Notes under the pieces: generated by a model
Seen by the model: only the letters and a program-made list of their open reading frames with translations
What the model was told of the DNA's origin: nothing
Databases searched by the model: none
Part shown: positions 35,569 through 45,894 of the stretch, one piece after another
Numbering within the stretch: the stretch's first letter is position 1
Layout: each line of letters opens with the position of its first letter
Program-made: the position numbers and the translations under genes
NCBI RefSeq assembly: GCF_040797425.1
Contig: NZ_JBFNEH010000022.1
Location: forward strand, 1-53,258
Length of the DNA stretch: 53,258 nt
Reading direction: 5' to 3'
DNA from: Symbiobacterium sp040797425
GTDB taxonomy: Bacteria > Bacillota > Sulfobacillia > Symbiobacteriales > Symbiobacteriaceae

Positions 35569-36426
35569 ATGCGGGGAAACGTGGGGCGCCTCGCCCTGGC
35601 CGGAGCCTTCGTCTGCGCTCTGCTGGCCGCCTGGTTCAACCTGCGGTTCCTTGAGATGCAGCAGGAGCGGGTGGAGGTACTCACCGTGGCCACCGAGGTG
35701 CAGCCGTACACGGCCATCGGGGAGCAGGCGGTGCGCACGGCGCTTGTGCCGCGGGATGCCGTCCCGCCCGACGCCATCACCGACCCTGCGGCGCTCGCGG
35801 GTCGCTACACCCGTGCGCTGCTCGTGCCGGGCACGATCCTGCGTGAGGGGCACCTGGTTCCCGGCGGCGGCTCGAACCTCGCTGCCCGCCTCGCAGCAGC
35901 CTCGTCGCCGGACGTCCGGGCGATGGCGCTGCAGGTGGACGAGGCCACCGGCGTGGCCGGCACGCTGCGGGAGGGCGACCCGGTGGACATCCTGGTGGCC
36001 ATCCACGCGGACGTGGCCGAGTCTGCGGGGCCCGGCCTCGGCCGGACGCCCCAGGGCACGTGGGCCCGGATCATCGCTCACCGAGTGCCGGTGCTGTACG
36101 TGCGGCGTGACGACATGGGCGGGCCCGCCGCGGTGGTCTTGCAGGTCACGCCGCAGACGGCCGAGGAGATCGCCTTCGCCCAGGCGAATGGAAAAATCTG
36201 GCTCCTGACCGGTCCGTACGGCTCGGACGTGGCACCGGCAGCTACCACCGGCGTCGACCGGCAGGTGTTTTTCGAGCGATATGGGATCGGTCAGAACGGG
36301 GAGGGAGCCGGGCAGCAGATCGGCGCATCCCGCCCCGAGGTATCCGGGGATGCGGCCGGATCCCAGGTCCTGGGCAACCCGGCTGACCTGGCCGCTCCCA
36401 TCGCGGGCCTAGTTGGGGGGGAGTGA
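35569..36426 (+). CDS. cpaB: CpaB/RcpC-type Tad pilus assembly protein
   Basis: A 285-residue protein anchored by one N-terminal membrane segment (about 7-26). A SAF domain follows (about 40-105: VLTVATEVQPYTAIGEQAVRTA, then GTILREGHLV), then the RcpC/CpaB C-terminal domain (GVAGTLREGDPVDILVAI). In diderms the family works near the secretin; here it may be a cell-surface or periplasm-like component. It lies 16 bases after the TadZ-like gene. Confidence 0.85.
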   Translation: MRGNVGRLALAGAFVCALLAAWFNLRFLEMQQERVEVLTVATEVQPYTAIGEQAVRTALVPRDAVPPDAITDPAALAGRYTRALLVPGTILREGHLVPGGGSNLAARLAAASSPDVRAMALQVDEATGVAGTLREGDPVDILVAIHADVAESAGPGLGRTPQGTWARIIAHRVPVLYVRRDDMGGPAAVVLQVTPQTAEEIAFAQANGKIWLLTGPYGSDVAPAATTGVDRQVFFERYGIGQNGEGAGQQIGASRPEVSGDAAGSQVLGNPADLAAPIAGLVGGE

Positions 36427-36429
36427 AGC

Positions 36430-37230
36430 ATGGCGCGGGGCATGGTGATCGCCTTCTGGAGCCCGAAGGGCGGAGTGGGCAAGACGCTCCTCTCGGTGGC
36501 GGTCGCACTGCGGATGAGCGAGCGCCAGCGCACGGTCATCATTGACGGCAACGCCGACAACCCCGACCTGGTCACCCTCTTCCAGGCGCCCGGACTGCCC
36601 AACATCGGATCGTGGCCGGGCCGCGTGGAGGCGGAGGAAGCGGAGAGGCACCTGGTCCGCTGGACCAGCCGTCTCTTCCTCCTGCCGGGTCCGACCCGTT
36701 TCATCGACGAGGCCGTGCTCTCCGGCGACGCGATGGAGGCCGCCATCTCGTCGCTGGCCGGGGCCGGGTTCCACGTGGTGGTGGACCTGCCCTGCGGGCT
36801 CAGGGATTCCACCCTGGTGGCCCTCGACCTGGCCGACTGGATCATGCTGCCTGTCACCCCCGACCTGCTCGCGCTGACCCCGCTCAAACGGGTGGCCAGA
36901 GAGCTGGACTTCCTGAAGCTGCCGGCCAGCAAGTTCCGGGTGGTGGTGAACCGCGCGGTGGAGAGCCGGGAGATCACCGTCGACGACATCCGCGAGCTCA
37001 GTCCCTTCCCCGTGCTGGGTGCAGTGCCGTCCAGCCGGCAGGCGGCGCAGGCCGTAAGCCGCGGGGACCTCCAGGCGGCAGTCGGCCCGACCTCTCCCGT
37101 GGGCGGGGCGGTGGCGGCCCTGCTCAGGGGCATCGTGGAGACCGGCGAGGAGGCGCGCCCGACGGTGCCTGCCCAGGGAGCCCGGTTCCTCACCCGCTTC
37201 TTCCCCATCGCCGGCAGGGAGGGGGCATAA
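36430..37230 (+). CDS. Second MinD/ParA-type ATPase of Tad locus 1
   Basis: A 266-residue P-loop ATPase with an intact deviant Walker A SPKGGVGKT (11-19), switch motifs DGNADNPDL and VVDLPCGLRD, and no receiver-like domain. It complements the upstream TadZ-like protein whose P-loop is degenerate, so one may be the active partner and the other a scaffold (inference). GTG/ATG starts are close; ATG 36430 is 3 bases after cpaB ends. Confidence 0.85.
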   Translation: MARGMVIAFWSPKGGVGKTLLSVAVALRMSERQRTVIIDGNADNPDLVTLFQAPGLPNIGSWPGRVEAEEAERHLVRWTSRLFLLPGPTRFIDEAVLSGDAMEAAISSLAGAGFHVVVDLPCGLRDSTLVALDLADWIMLPVTPDLLALTPLKRVARELDFLKLPASKFRVVVNRAVESREITVDDIRELSPFPVLGAVPSSRQAAQAVSRGDLQAAVGPTSPVGGAVAALLRGIVETGEEARPTVPAQGARFLTRFFPIAGREGA

Positions 37231-38505
37231 ATGGGCAGCCGCACGCTGTTGCAGCGGCGCGTCGGCGCCGCACTGGTACGTGACCCGGCGGCACAGGTGC
37301 AGTATGAGCGGCTGCGGGACTACGTGCGCGACCGGCTCCTGCAGGAGATCAGCGGCGACCTGCTCCTCCGGCCGTCGGACAGTTCGCTCCGGCTGCTGGC
37401 CAGGGAGCGGATCGCGACCATCCTGGAGCAGGAGGGGTCCGTCCCCGCTGCCGTGCGGGACACCATGGTGACACGGCTGGTGCAGGACCTGGTCGGGTTT
37501 GGCATCCTCCAGCCGCTCATAGACGACCCCGAGGTCACGGAGATCCTGGTCAACCGCCACGACGACATCTGGGTGGAGCGGCAGGGCCGGCTTGAGCGGG
37601 TCGACGGGCTGGCTTTCGAGAGCGATCAGGCCGTGCGCCACCTGGCCGAGCGCATCGCACAGCCCATCCGCCGGCGCATCGACGAGCGCCATCCCATCCT
37701 CGACGCCCGCCTGGCCGACGGCAGCCGTGTCTGTGCCACGCTCTCCCCACCGGCGCTGGACGGCTGCGCCATCGCCATTCGCAAGTTCAACCCGCGGATG
37801 CTGGGATGGCAGGCGCTGGTGGAGAACGGCACCCTGACGCCGGAGGCGGTCGACTTCCTGCGGCGTGCGGTGCGGGCCCGTTGCAACCTCCTGGTGACGG
37901 GCAGCACCTCAAGCGGCAAGACGACGGTACTGGGCGCCCTCTCGGCCTTCATCCCCCCTGAGGAGCGGGTGATCACCATTGAGGACGCGGCCGAGTTGCA
38001 GCTGCAGCAGCCGCACGTGCTGCGTTACGAGACCCGCAGCGGGAACGCCGAGGGTCAGGGTGCGATCACCATCCGTGACCTGGTGCGCACGTCGCTCCGC
38101 CTCCGCCCCGACCGCATCATCGTGGGGGAGGTGCGGGGGCCGGAGGCGCTGGACATGGTCCAGGCCTGTAACACGGGCCACGACGGCAGCTTCTCCACGC
38201 TCCACGCCAACAGTGCGCAGGACGGCCTCGCACGCCTCGAGACCATGGTGCTCATGGCGGACAGCGGGCTGCCCATCCGGGCGATCCGCCAGCAGATCGC
38301 CTCCGCGTTCGAGCTCGTGGTTCACTGCGCCCGCCTGCGCTCGGGCCAGCGCCGGGTGGTGGAGATTGCCGAGGTCGGCCTGACCGAGGACGACGCCTAC
38401 CGGCTGCGGCCGCTGTTCGTCTGGAACCCGCGGGCCGACCGGCTCGAGCCGACGGGCCTCCAGCCCGAGCGGGTGGTGCGCCGCTACCTGTGGGAGGAGG
38501 GGTAG
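37231..38505 (+). CDS. tadA: Tad secretion ATPase TadA/CpaF (locus 1)
   Basis: The hexameric motor for Flp pilus assembly. The 424-residue protein has an N-terminal domain ending about residue 215, Walker A TGSTSSGKTT at 223-232, an Asp box and Walker B in RPDRIIVGEVRGPEALDM, and the His box NTGHDGSFSTLHANS. ATG 37231 abuts the previous stop. It is the full family length. Confidence 0.94.
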   Translation: MGSRTLLQRRVGAALVRDPAAQVQYERLRDYVRDRLLQEISGDLLLRPSDSSLRLLARERIATILEQEGSVPAAVRDTMVTRLVQDLVGFGILQPLIDDPEVTEILVNRHDDIWVERQGRLERVDGLAFESDQAVRHLAERIAQPIRRRIDERHPILDARLADGSRVCATLSPPALDGCAIAIRKFNPRMLGWQALVENGTLTPEAVDFLRRAVRARCNLLVTGSTSSGKTTVLGALSAFIPPEERVITIEDAAELQLQQPHVLRYETRSGNAEGQGAITIRDLVRTSLRLRPDRIIVGEVRGPEALDMVQACNTGHDGSFSTLHANSAQDGLARLETMVLMADSGLPIRAIRQQIASAFELVVHCARLRSGQRRVVEIAEVGLTEDDAYRLRPLFVWNPRADRLEPTGLQPERVVRRYLWEEG

Positions 38506-38508
38506 CCG

Positions 38509-39408
38509 GTGCAGTATCTGGCCGCACTCTCGACCTTCCTGGCGGTGGCGCTCTCGCTGGGCGGGCTGGCGGGACTGCTCCGGCGGCGGAGCCGGCTGGC
38601 GGAGCGCCTGCGGGCGGAGGGTGACCGGTACGAGCCGGATGCCGGCGTGCGCCTGGTCTTTCCCGACTGGCTGGAGCGTCTGGAGCGAGAGGCGAAGCAG
38701 GCCGGGCTGAGCCTGACCCGGCGCCAGCTGGCGCTGGCGATGGGTGCGGCCGGCGGCGTGGCGCTGCTCCTGGCCCTGGCTGGCGAGTGGACCAGCGCGG
38801 CCGTCTCGCTCTTACTCGGTCTGGTCGGCCCGCTGCTCCTGATCCGCCACCGTGCCCGGGTCCGGGCCGCCACGTTCGCCCAGCAGCTGCCCGAGACGCT
38901 CTTCCTGATGGCCAACGTCATCCGGGCCGGCGGAACGCTGTACCAGGCGGTCCAGACCGTCGTGCAGCAGGCGCCCCAGCCCATCAGCGGTGAGTTCCTG
39001 CGGGTCGAGCGGGCGATGCAGCTGCAGGCCCCGGCGGGAGACGCCCTGGCCCTGATCCAGGACCGCGTGGGGCTGCCGGAGTTTACCAGCGTGGTGATCG
39101 CCTGTAAGGTGGCCGGCGAGGCCGGGGCCGAGCTGGACGCGGTCCTCGAATCCATCGGGCGGGAACTGGTGGAGGACCGCCAGTTCCTGAAGGCGATGGA
39201 AGCGGCCAGCGCCGAGGGCAAGGCCAGCGCACGCCTGGTCACCGCCATCCCGCTCGTGGTGATGGCCTTCGTGGGGTACCGGAACCCGGCCTATTTCGGC
39301 GAGGCCCTGCAGGAGCCCGCGGGAAGGCTCTTGATCCTCGGCAGCCTGGCTGCGATCGGGTTGGGCTGGGTCCTGATCCGGCGCATCACCGACGTCCGCA
39401 ACTGGTAA
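38509..39408 (+). CDS. tadB: Tad platform protein TadB (locus 1)
   Basis: A 299-residue GspF-type inner membrane protein with helices near residues 3-23, 85-120, 245-265 and 275-293, and the T2SSF core QQLPETLFLMANVIRAGGTLYQAVQTV (about 125-151). It pairs with TadC to form the platform. GTG 38509 is 3 bases after tadA. Confidence 0.92.
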   Translation: MQYLAALSTFLAVALSLGGLAGLLRRRSRLAERLRAEGDRYEPDAGVRLVFPDWLERLEREAKQAGLSLTRRQLALAMGAAGGVALLLALAGEWTSAAVSLLLGLVGPLLLIRHRARVRAATFAQQLPETLFLMANVIRAGGTLYQAVQTVVQQAPQPISGEFLRVERAMQLQAPAGDALALIQDRVGLPEFTSVVIACKVAGEAGAELDAVLESIGRELVEDRQFLKAMEAASAEGKASARLVTAIPLVVMAFVGYRNPAYFGEALQEPAGRLLILGSLAAIGLGWVLIRRITDVRNW

Positions 39409-39420
39409 GGGGGGAGACGG

Positions 39421-40284
39421 ATGCCGGCCACCTGGACCTTCCTGACGGTGCTGCTTTTCGGGCTGGGTGCGTACGACCTCGCCACCGCCCGGCGCCGCCG
39501 CCTGCGGGCGATGGTCGAACGGGCGGGGACGGTCCTGCCCGGACGGGACGGCCCGGACCAACTGAAGCAGTGGCTGCGGGAGCGGCTCCTGCCCCGCCTG
39601 CCCCTGCTTCCCGGTACAGGTTCGCTGGAGGAACTGCGCCAGCTCCTCATCTGGGCCGGGCGCCCGGCCGGCTTGGGGGCCGAGGAGTTCTACTTCCTGC
39701 AACTGGTTCTGGCTCTCTCGCTGGCCCTGCTCCTGCTGGGGGTCCACGGGTGGGCAGGCGCCGCAGCCGGCTTCCTCCTGGGGCTCTGGGCGCCGCGGGC
39801 GTGGCTCCGGCGGCGGGTCGCGGAGATCACTCTGCGCATCCGGCGGGAGCTGCCCCAGTTCGTCCACCTGCTCGCCACCTGCCTGGAGTCGGGTCTGAGC
39901 CTGACGGAGGCTATCCGGCGGGTCGCCGGCGAGAGCCCGGGACTGCTCGCCGCCGAGATGCTGCACACCGTTCACGAGATGGCGGCCGGCAAACCGGCAC
40001 AGAAAGCCTGGCGCGACCTGATGGACCGGCATGAGTGCCCGGAGCTGAAGGAGGTCGTCTCGGCGCTCTTGCAGAGCCACCAGTGGGGGGTCTCCATCGC
40101 CTCTCAGCTCCGCTTCACGATGCGCAGCATCCGGCAGCGCAAGCAGCAACAGGCGCAGCAGAAGGCCCAGGAGGCTTCCGTGCGGATGCGGGTGCCTATG
40201 GTGCTGTTCATCCTCATGCCGACCATCGCCATCATCCTGGGCCCGGCCGTGCTTCGCATCATCAGCCAGTTTGCGGAGGGATGA
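39421..40284 (+). CDS. tadC: Tad platform protein TadC (locus 1)
   Basis: A 287-residue GspF-type platform protein, the TadB partner. Core LPQFVHLLATCLESGLSLTEAIRRVA (about 144-169) and closing RMRVPMVLFILMPTIAIILGPAVLRI. ATG 39421, AGGGGGGAG upstream. Confidence 0.92.
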   Translation: MPATWTFLTVLLFGLGAYDLATARRRRLRAMVERAGTVLPGRDGPDQLKQWLRERLLPRLPLLPGTGSLEELRQLLIWAGRPAGLGAEEFYFLQLVLALSLALLLLGVHGWAGAAAGFLLGLWAPRAWLRRRVAEITLRIRRELPQFVHLLATCLESGLSLTEAIRRVAGESPGLLAAEMLHTVHEMAAGKPAQKAWRDLMDRHECPELKEVVSALLQSHQWGVSIASQLRFTMRSIRQRKQQQAQQKAQEASVRMRVPMVLFILMPTIAIILGPAVLRIISQFAEG

Positions 40285-40287
40285 GCA

Positions 40288-40746
40288 GTGCCGTTCAGGC
40301 GTCTCCTGCGCAGCCAGAGGGGCAGCCAGATGGTGGAGTTCGCACTGCTGGCCCCGATCCTCCTCTACCTCGTGCTCTGCATCCCCGTCTTCGGGATGTT
40401 CGTGCACAGCTGGATGGTGGTCTCGGGAGCGGCCCGGGCCGGGGCCAGGGCGGCGAGTCTCCTGACGGTGCAGGGAAGCCGGGAGGCGGTGGCGCGGGCG
40501 GCGGCTGACCGGAACCTCTACCTCACCCGGCAGGGGGAAGACGGCGTGATCTACTTCGACCCCGCCCGCGACGTCAAGGTACAGATCAGCGGGGGGAACG
40601 TCACCGTCTGGGTGACGTACCACCAGCCCTCTTTCCTGCCGCTGCTGAGCGACCTCTTGGGCGGCTCCGCCCAGGTTGGGGGCGACACCGTGCCGCTGAC
40701 GGCCGCCGCCACCTTCCCGATCGAGCAGGGGGTGACGCTGCGGTGA
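40288..40746 (+). CDS. TadE-like minor pseudopilin (locus 1)
   Basis: A 152-residue protein with a class IV prepilin-type N-terminus: cleavage expected after Gly12 (QRG/SQMVEF) with Glu at mature position +5, then a hydrophobic stem FALLAPILLYLVLCIPVFG. The rest is a soluble beta-rich domain. It is followed by a four-base overlap with the next gene. GTG 40288. Confidence 0.88.
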   Translation: MPFRRLLRSQRGSQMVEFALLAPILLYLVLCIPVFGMFVHSWMVVSGAARAGARAASLLTVQGSREAVARAAADRNLYLTRQGEDGVIYFDPARDVKVQISGGNVTVWVTYHQPSFLPLLSDLLGGSAQVGGDTVPLTAAATFPIEQGVTLR

Positions 40747-41483
40747 GCCCGGTCGTGCGCGACGCACGGGGTTCGACGTCGGCGCTGTTTATCTTCGTCT
40801 GGTCTGTGGCGCTGGTGGCGCTGGGAATCGCCCTGGATGTCGGAAGAGTCTTCGTGCTCCGGGAGCAGCTCCGCACCGCCGAGGAGGCCGCCGCACTGGC
40901 CGGCGTGCTGCAGGCCCGCTTCATGGTCGAGGCCCGCTTCCCCCGGGAGGAGAACCGGCCGGTTCCGGTCTGTGTCCCGGGGCCGGACGGGCTGCCGGAG
41001 TGCCGCCTTGTGGACAACTGGGTTCCGATTGAGCCCGCCGTCATCAGCGGGCCGGAGGCGGAGGTCTGGCCTGACGCCCACCGCCTCTGGGCCGACCAGT
41101 GCGTCCGCCCGGGCGTGCGCTGCGACCGGAGGTACAAGTCGGGGACGTGCTGGATTGCGCCCCGATCTGACTGGGCGGCGGTGCGGGCTGCGGCCCGCGA
41201 TGCGTTCGAGGCGAACGCTCGCTGGAACGGCCAGGCCCGCCTGGCCGGACCGGTCACGGTGGAGATTGAGACGGATGCAAGCAGCAGGCCCAGGCAGCTG
41301 CGGGTCGGCGTCACCGCCGCGCTGGAGATGGACACCCTCCTGCTGCCGATCCTCGGGGTCGACGCCCTCACCGTGAAGACTCCCGGGGAGCCGACCACGG
41401 CGGAGCTTGTCCGCCGGGAGTGGCCGGGGCAGGTCGCCTGGATCGGCGGCGTGCAGGTGCCGTCCCCCTGCCTGATGCCATAG
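40743..41483 (+). CDS. TadG-like pilus-associated protein (locus 1)
   Basis: A 246-residue protein with one N-terminal membrane segment (about 11-32, STSALFIFVWSVALVALGIALD) and a helical region LREQLRTAEEAAALAG, typical of Tad/TadG N-termini. It lacks the +5 Glu of true prepilins. Six cysteines (such as CVRPGVRC) suggest disulfides outside the membrane. GTG 40743 overlaps the TadE stop. Confidence 0.82.
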   Translation: MSPVVRDARGSTSALFIFVWSVALVALGIALDVGRVFVLREQLRTAEEAAALAGVLQARFMVEARFPREENRPVPVCVPGPDGLPECRLVDNWVPIEPAVISGPEAEVWPDAHRLWADQCVRPGVRCDRRYKSGTCWIAPRSDWAAVRAAARDAFEANARWNGQARLAGPVTVEIETDASSRPRQLRVGVTAALEMDTLLLPILGVDALTVKTPGEPTTAELVRREWPGQVAWIGGVQVPSPCLMP

Positions 41484-41529
41484 ATATAAGTTTCTAAAAT
41501 AACGACTAGAACGAAAGGAAGGGTTCGCG

Positions 41530-41718
41530 ATGAGCAGGATCGCCAAGGGTTTCCGTCGTCTGGTGTCTCGCCAGGAGGGGCAGGGAATGACCGAGTACGG
41601 GCTGATCATCGCGTTGATCGCCGTGGTGCTGATCACCACCCTGACTGGCCTGAACAAGGCGCTGGACAAGACCTTTGACAAGGTGACGAAGCAGCTGGAA
41701 ACCGCGGTGAAGAAGTAG
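41530..41718 (+). CDS. flp: Flp/Fap major pilin
   Basis: The 62-residue structural pilin. It has a basic leader ending in QEG, predicted cleavage after Gly17, then QGMTEYGLIIALIAVVLI with Glu22 at +5 and Tyr23 at +6, the Flp hallmark, and a short amphipathic tail. ATG 41530 follows AAAGGAAGGGTTCGCG. It is the only Flp pilin gene in the window and comes last in locus 1, opposite to the usual first position, 46 bases after the TadG-like gene in an AT-rich gap that may hold its own promoter. Confidence 0.95.
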   Translation: MSRIAKGFRRLVSRQEGQGMTEYGLIIALIAVVLITTLTGLNKALDKTFDKVTKQLETAVKK

Positions 41719-41724
41719 GCGCGG

Positions 41725-41758
41725 GCCAGGCCCCCTGAGGCCAGGGGGCCTGGCTCAG
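41725..41758. terminator. Bidirectional terminator between the two Tad loci
   Basis: A perfect 12-bp stem (41725-41736 with 41743-41754) lies between flp and the convergent tadC2, serving both strands. Confidence 0.85.
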
Positions 41759-42579
41759 AATCCCAGTTGCGTCAGGAATGCGTAGATTGCTGGGCCGGCC
41801 GCCATGGCCAGCACCGCGGGCAGGACGAAGAGGACCAGCGGCAGGAGCAGCTTCACGCTGGCCCGAGCGCCCAGTTCCTGAGCCAGCCGGCGCCGCCGGT
41901 CCCACGCCGCTTCGGCCTGGTGGCGGAGGGCGGTGGCGAGCCCGTCGGTGCCCTTCTCCAGCGTCTGCACCAGGGCGCCCACGAAGCGGGTCAGGTCCCG
42001 CACATCCAGCCGGTGGGCCATCTCGTGGAAGGCGAGGGCTGGCGGCCGTCCCAGTTGGATCTCGGCCAGCGCCGCCTGGATCGCTCGACCCAGCGCCGTC
42101 GGGCTGTTGCGGGCATAGTGGTCGAGGGCGGGCAGGAGTTGGAGGCCCGACTCGGCGAGGACGGCGAGCGTGAACAGGAAGTACGGCAGGTCCCGCTGGA
42201 TGGCCGCCCGGTGCGCGTCGGCCGCGCGGCGCACCTCCAGGTCCGGAACCTGGAACGCCCAGACAGTGCCCACCAGGGATAGGACGGCCAGAAAGCCATG
42301 TCCCAGGAGCGACAGGAGCAGGGCTGCGGCCAGGGTGAGCCCCGCCAGGCGGAGCTTGCGGCTGGCCAGTTCTTCCAGCGAAACGTCCATGCCGGCCACT
42401 GCCAGATCCCTGGCTACCCGGGTGGAGGCCAGGAGGTGGGCCAACCGGAGGGTCAGCCGCCCGTGAGGGCCGGCGGACCACCGGGGCTGCGGAGGCCGGG
42501 CGCCCCGGGACGGGCGGGCCTCCGGCATCAGCAGCAGGAAGCAGCAAGCGGCCGCGAGGAGGCCGATGAAGAACGGCAT
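41755..42579 (-). CDS. tadC: Tad platform protein TadC (locus 2)
   Basis: A 274-residue GspF-type protein with core LPYFLFTLAVLAESGLQLLPALDHYA and C-terminal LLLPLVLFVLPAVLAMAAGPAIYAFL. It is clearly diverged from the locus 1 TadC. ATG 42579 is 7 bases from AGGAGG; GTG 42585 is too close to it. Last gene of the reverse-strand operon. Confidence 0.88.
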   Translation of the reverse strand: MPFFIGLLAAACCFLLLMPEARPSRGARPPQPRWSAGPHGRLTLRLAHLLASTRVARDLAVAGMDVSLEELASRKLRLAGLTLAAALLLSLLGHGFLAVLSLVGTVWAFQVPDLEVRRAADAHRAAIQRDLPYFLFTLAVLAESGLQLLPALDHYARNSPTALGRAIQAALAEIQLGRPPALAFHEMAHRLDVRDLTRFVGALVQTLEKGTDGLATALRHQAEAAWDRRRRLAQELGARASVKLLLPLVLFVLPAVLAMAAGPAIYAFLTQLGF

Positions 42580-42591
42580 CCGCACCCCTCC

Positions 42592-43403
42592 TCAGATGTC
42601 GATGCGGGCAATCCGCTGGGCCATCCAGTAACCGCCCGCCACGAACAGGAAGATCAGCCCAAGGGCCACCTGCCCCCACCGGGTCGCATGGAAGACGCCC
42701 AGGTAGACTGGGTTGGTCAGCCGTACCACCAGGTAGATCCCCAGGGGAATCATGGCCAGAATGGCCGCCTCCGTCCGCTTCTGGGCCGTCATCACCTGAA
42801 TCTCCCGTTCCACCGCCAGCCGGTCGGCCACCATCTGCGACACGTTCCCCATCACCTCGACGATGTTCCCGCCCCGCCGGCGGGTGGTGACGAGGGCGTC
42901 CACCAGCGCTTCCACCTCCTCCAGCGGCACCCGTTTCCGCAGACCGAGGAGCGTCTCGTCCACCGGCGCCCCCAGCTCCACCTCCCGGGCGGCCACCTCC
43001 ACTTCGTGGACCAGTTCCCCGCCGGCCGGGTGAAGCCGCCTCAGGTCCGTGGCGCATCGCTGCAGGGCAGTGGGAAGCGACTGGCCGGCCTTCAGGGAGG
43101 TCGCCAGGGAGAGCAGCGCCTCCTGCAGCTGGTCGCGCAGGGCCTGGGTCCGGCGATGGCGCAGCGCATCCTGCAGGGTGCTCTTGAGCAGCAGGCCCGC
43201 CGGCAGAGTGATGACGGCCGTGATCCAGGAGCCGGTCAGGAGGCGGACCAGCACGACGAGGGCCGGTGGAACGAGTCGGAGCAGGCTCCGGTCGTCTGCG
43301 GGCCATGCCGCCCTCCAGGCCGGAGCGGTCCAGCCCGCGGGGGCGGCGGGGGCCAGGGCGAGGAAGACCGCCCCCGCGAAAAGCACACCGATGAGGTAGG
43401 CCA

Positions 43404-43404
<1 letters not shown>
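42592..43404 (-). CDS. tadB: Tad platform protein TadB (locus 2)
   Basis: A 270-residue GspF-type protein: N-terminal hydrophobic segment, core RDQLQEALLSLATSLKAGQSLPTALQR, PLEEVEALVDALVTTRRRGGNIVEVM and terminal helices. It is about 30 residues shorter than the locus 1 TadB. ATG 43404 overlaps the tadA2 stop by one base (TGATG). Confidence 0.88.
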
Positions 43405-44719
<1,315 letters not shown>

Positions 44720-44723
<4 letters not shown>

Positions 44724-45894
44724 CCGTCGCTCACCTCCTGCGTGAGGGCCTCCAGCAGCCGGTCCAGGGCCCGGGCGACGACCCCGCCGGGCCGGAAGCC
44801 GCCGAATCGCCCCTGCGGCTCGCCGCCCGCCCGAGCCTCTTCGGGGATGCGCAGCACCGGCTGGTACGGGAGGAAGCGCAGCACCTCCTCCATCGGCTGG
44901 GGCACCGCATCGCGCACCCGGTTCAATACCAGGCGGACGCGGTCGGGCGGAACCTGCAGGTCGGCGAAGAGGCCTTCCACCTGGACCAGGCGGTAGGCGG
45001 AGACGGTGTCGGGAAGGGCGATCAGGCATACCGCGTCCGCCGCCGCCAGCGCAGCACCTGCGAGCGCCGTCATCTGGGCCGGTGTGTCCACCAGGGCGTA
45101 GGCGCAGCCGCAGGCACCGAGGAGGCGGAGTACGGCCTCGACCAGGTCCGGGCGCAGATCGTCCATCACCGCCGGGCTGGCGCTGGGAAGCAGATGGAGC
45201 CCCGGCTCCGCCGGAACCAGGGCCCCACCGATGCGGGCGGGGGCCTCGGGGTCGGCCGTGAGTTCCTCCGGCGACAGGTCGCAGAGTTCCGCCCATCCGC
45301 CTCCGGTGCGCACGCCGAGGAGGGGCGCAGCGCCCCCGCCGCCCAACTCCACCACGGCCACCGCACTGCCGCGGGCGCAGAGCGCCCGCCCCCGGTGGGG
45401 CACCCCCCCCCCCCGGGGCGGGGGGCGCCCCCCCCCCGCGCCAGGTGGAGCACCACCGAGGTGGTTCCGGCGCCGCCCCGGGGCGAATGGAAGGCGAGGA
45501 TCCTGCCTGCCGCCGTTGCCCCGTTCGCCAGCCCCAGGAGCTGGCGGAGGGTGGCCGCCAGGCGGGCCGGGTCGGGATCGGGGCAGAAGAGGATGCCGCG
45601 CTCGGCGGCCCGGCGGCTGAGCAGGGGTGGGTGCGGCCCGCTGGCGGTACAGAGGACGGCGTAGCCCGCGGCGGCCAGCTCCTGCCCCAGCGAGAGCCCC
45701 TCCAGCCCGAGGCCGGCGTCGAACACCACGGCGTGCACCGGCGTGGCCGCGAGTCGTTCCAGCAACGCCTCGCCGTCCGGCGCCTCGAAGGCCACGGCCA
45801 GTTGCTGTGCCGGATGCGCCTCCAGCCACTGCCGGAGCCGGAGGGCAGGGGACGACGGCAGGCCGCACAGGGCGACAAGGAAGGATGCCGTCAT
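44720..45894 (-). pseudogene. TadZ/CpaE-like ATPase, frame broken in a poly-C/G tract
   Basis: ATG 45894 starts a CpaE-type protein: receiver-like part (FLVALCGLPSSPALRLRQWLE ... VVFDAGLGLEGLSLGQEL) then P-loop region FHSPRGGAGTTSVVLHLAR (Arg and Thr in place of the Walker lysines). Immediately after LHLA the frame enters homopolymers at 45403-45437 and runs off. The rest of the ATPase domain (RALCARGSAVAVVELGG ... VDTPAQMTALAGAAL ... IPEEARAGGEPQGRF) continues in another frame to the stop at 44720. Removing two bases or adding one would restore one chain of about 391 residues. Homologues would be expected to read straight from LHLA into RALCARG. Artefact or contingency locus; see findings. 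Confidence 0.85.
45403..45437. repeat. Homopolymer tract C12 / G6 / C10 inside tadZ2
   Basis: C12 at 45403-45414, G4 at 45415-45418, G6 at 45420-45425 and C10 at 45428-45437 lie within 35 bases. No other tract like this exists in the window. Such tracts are prone to slipped-strand mispairing and to sequencing error. Confidence 0.95.
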
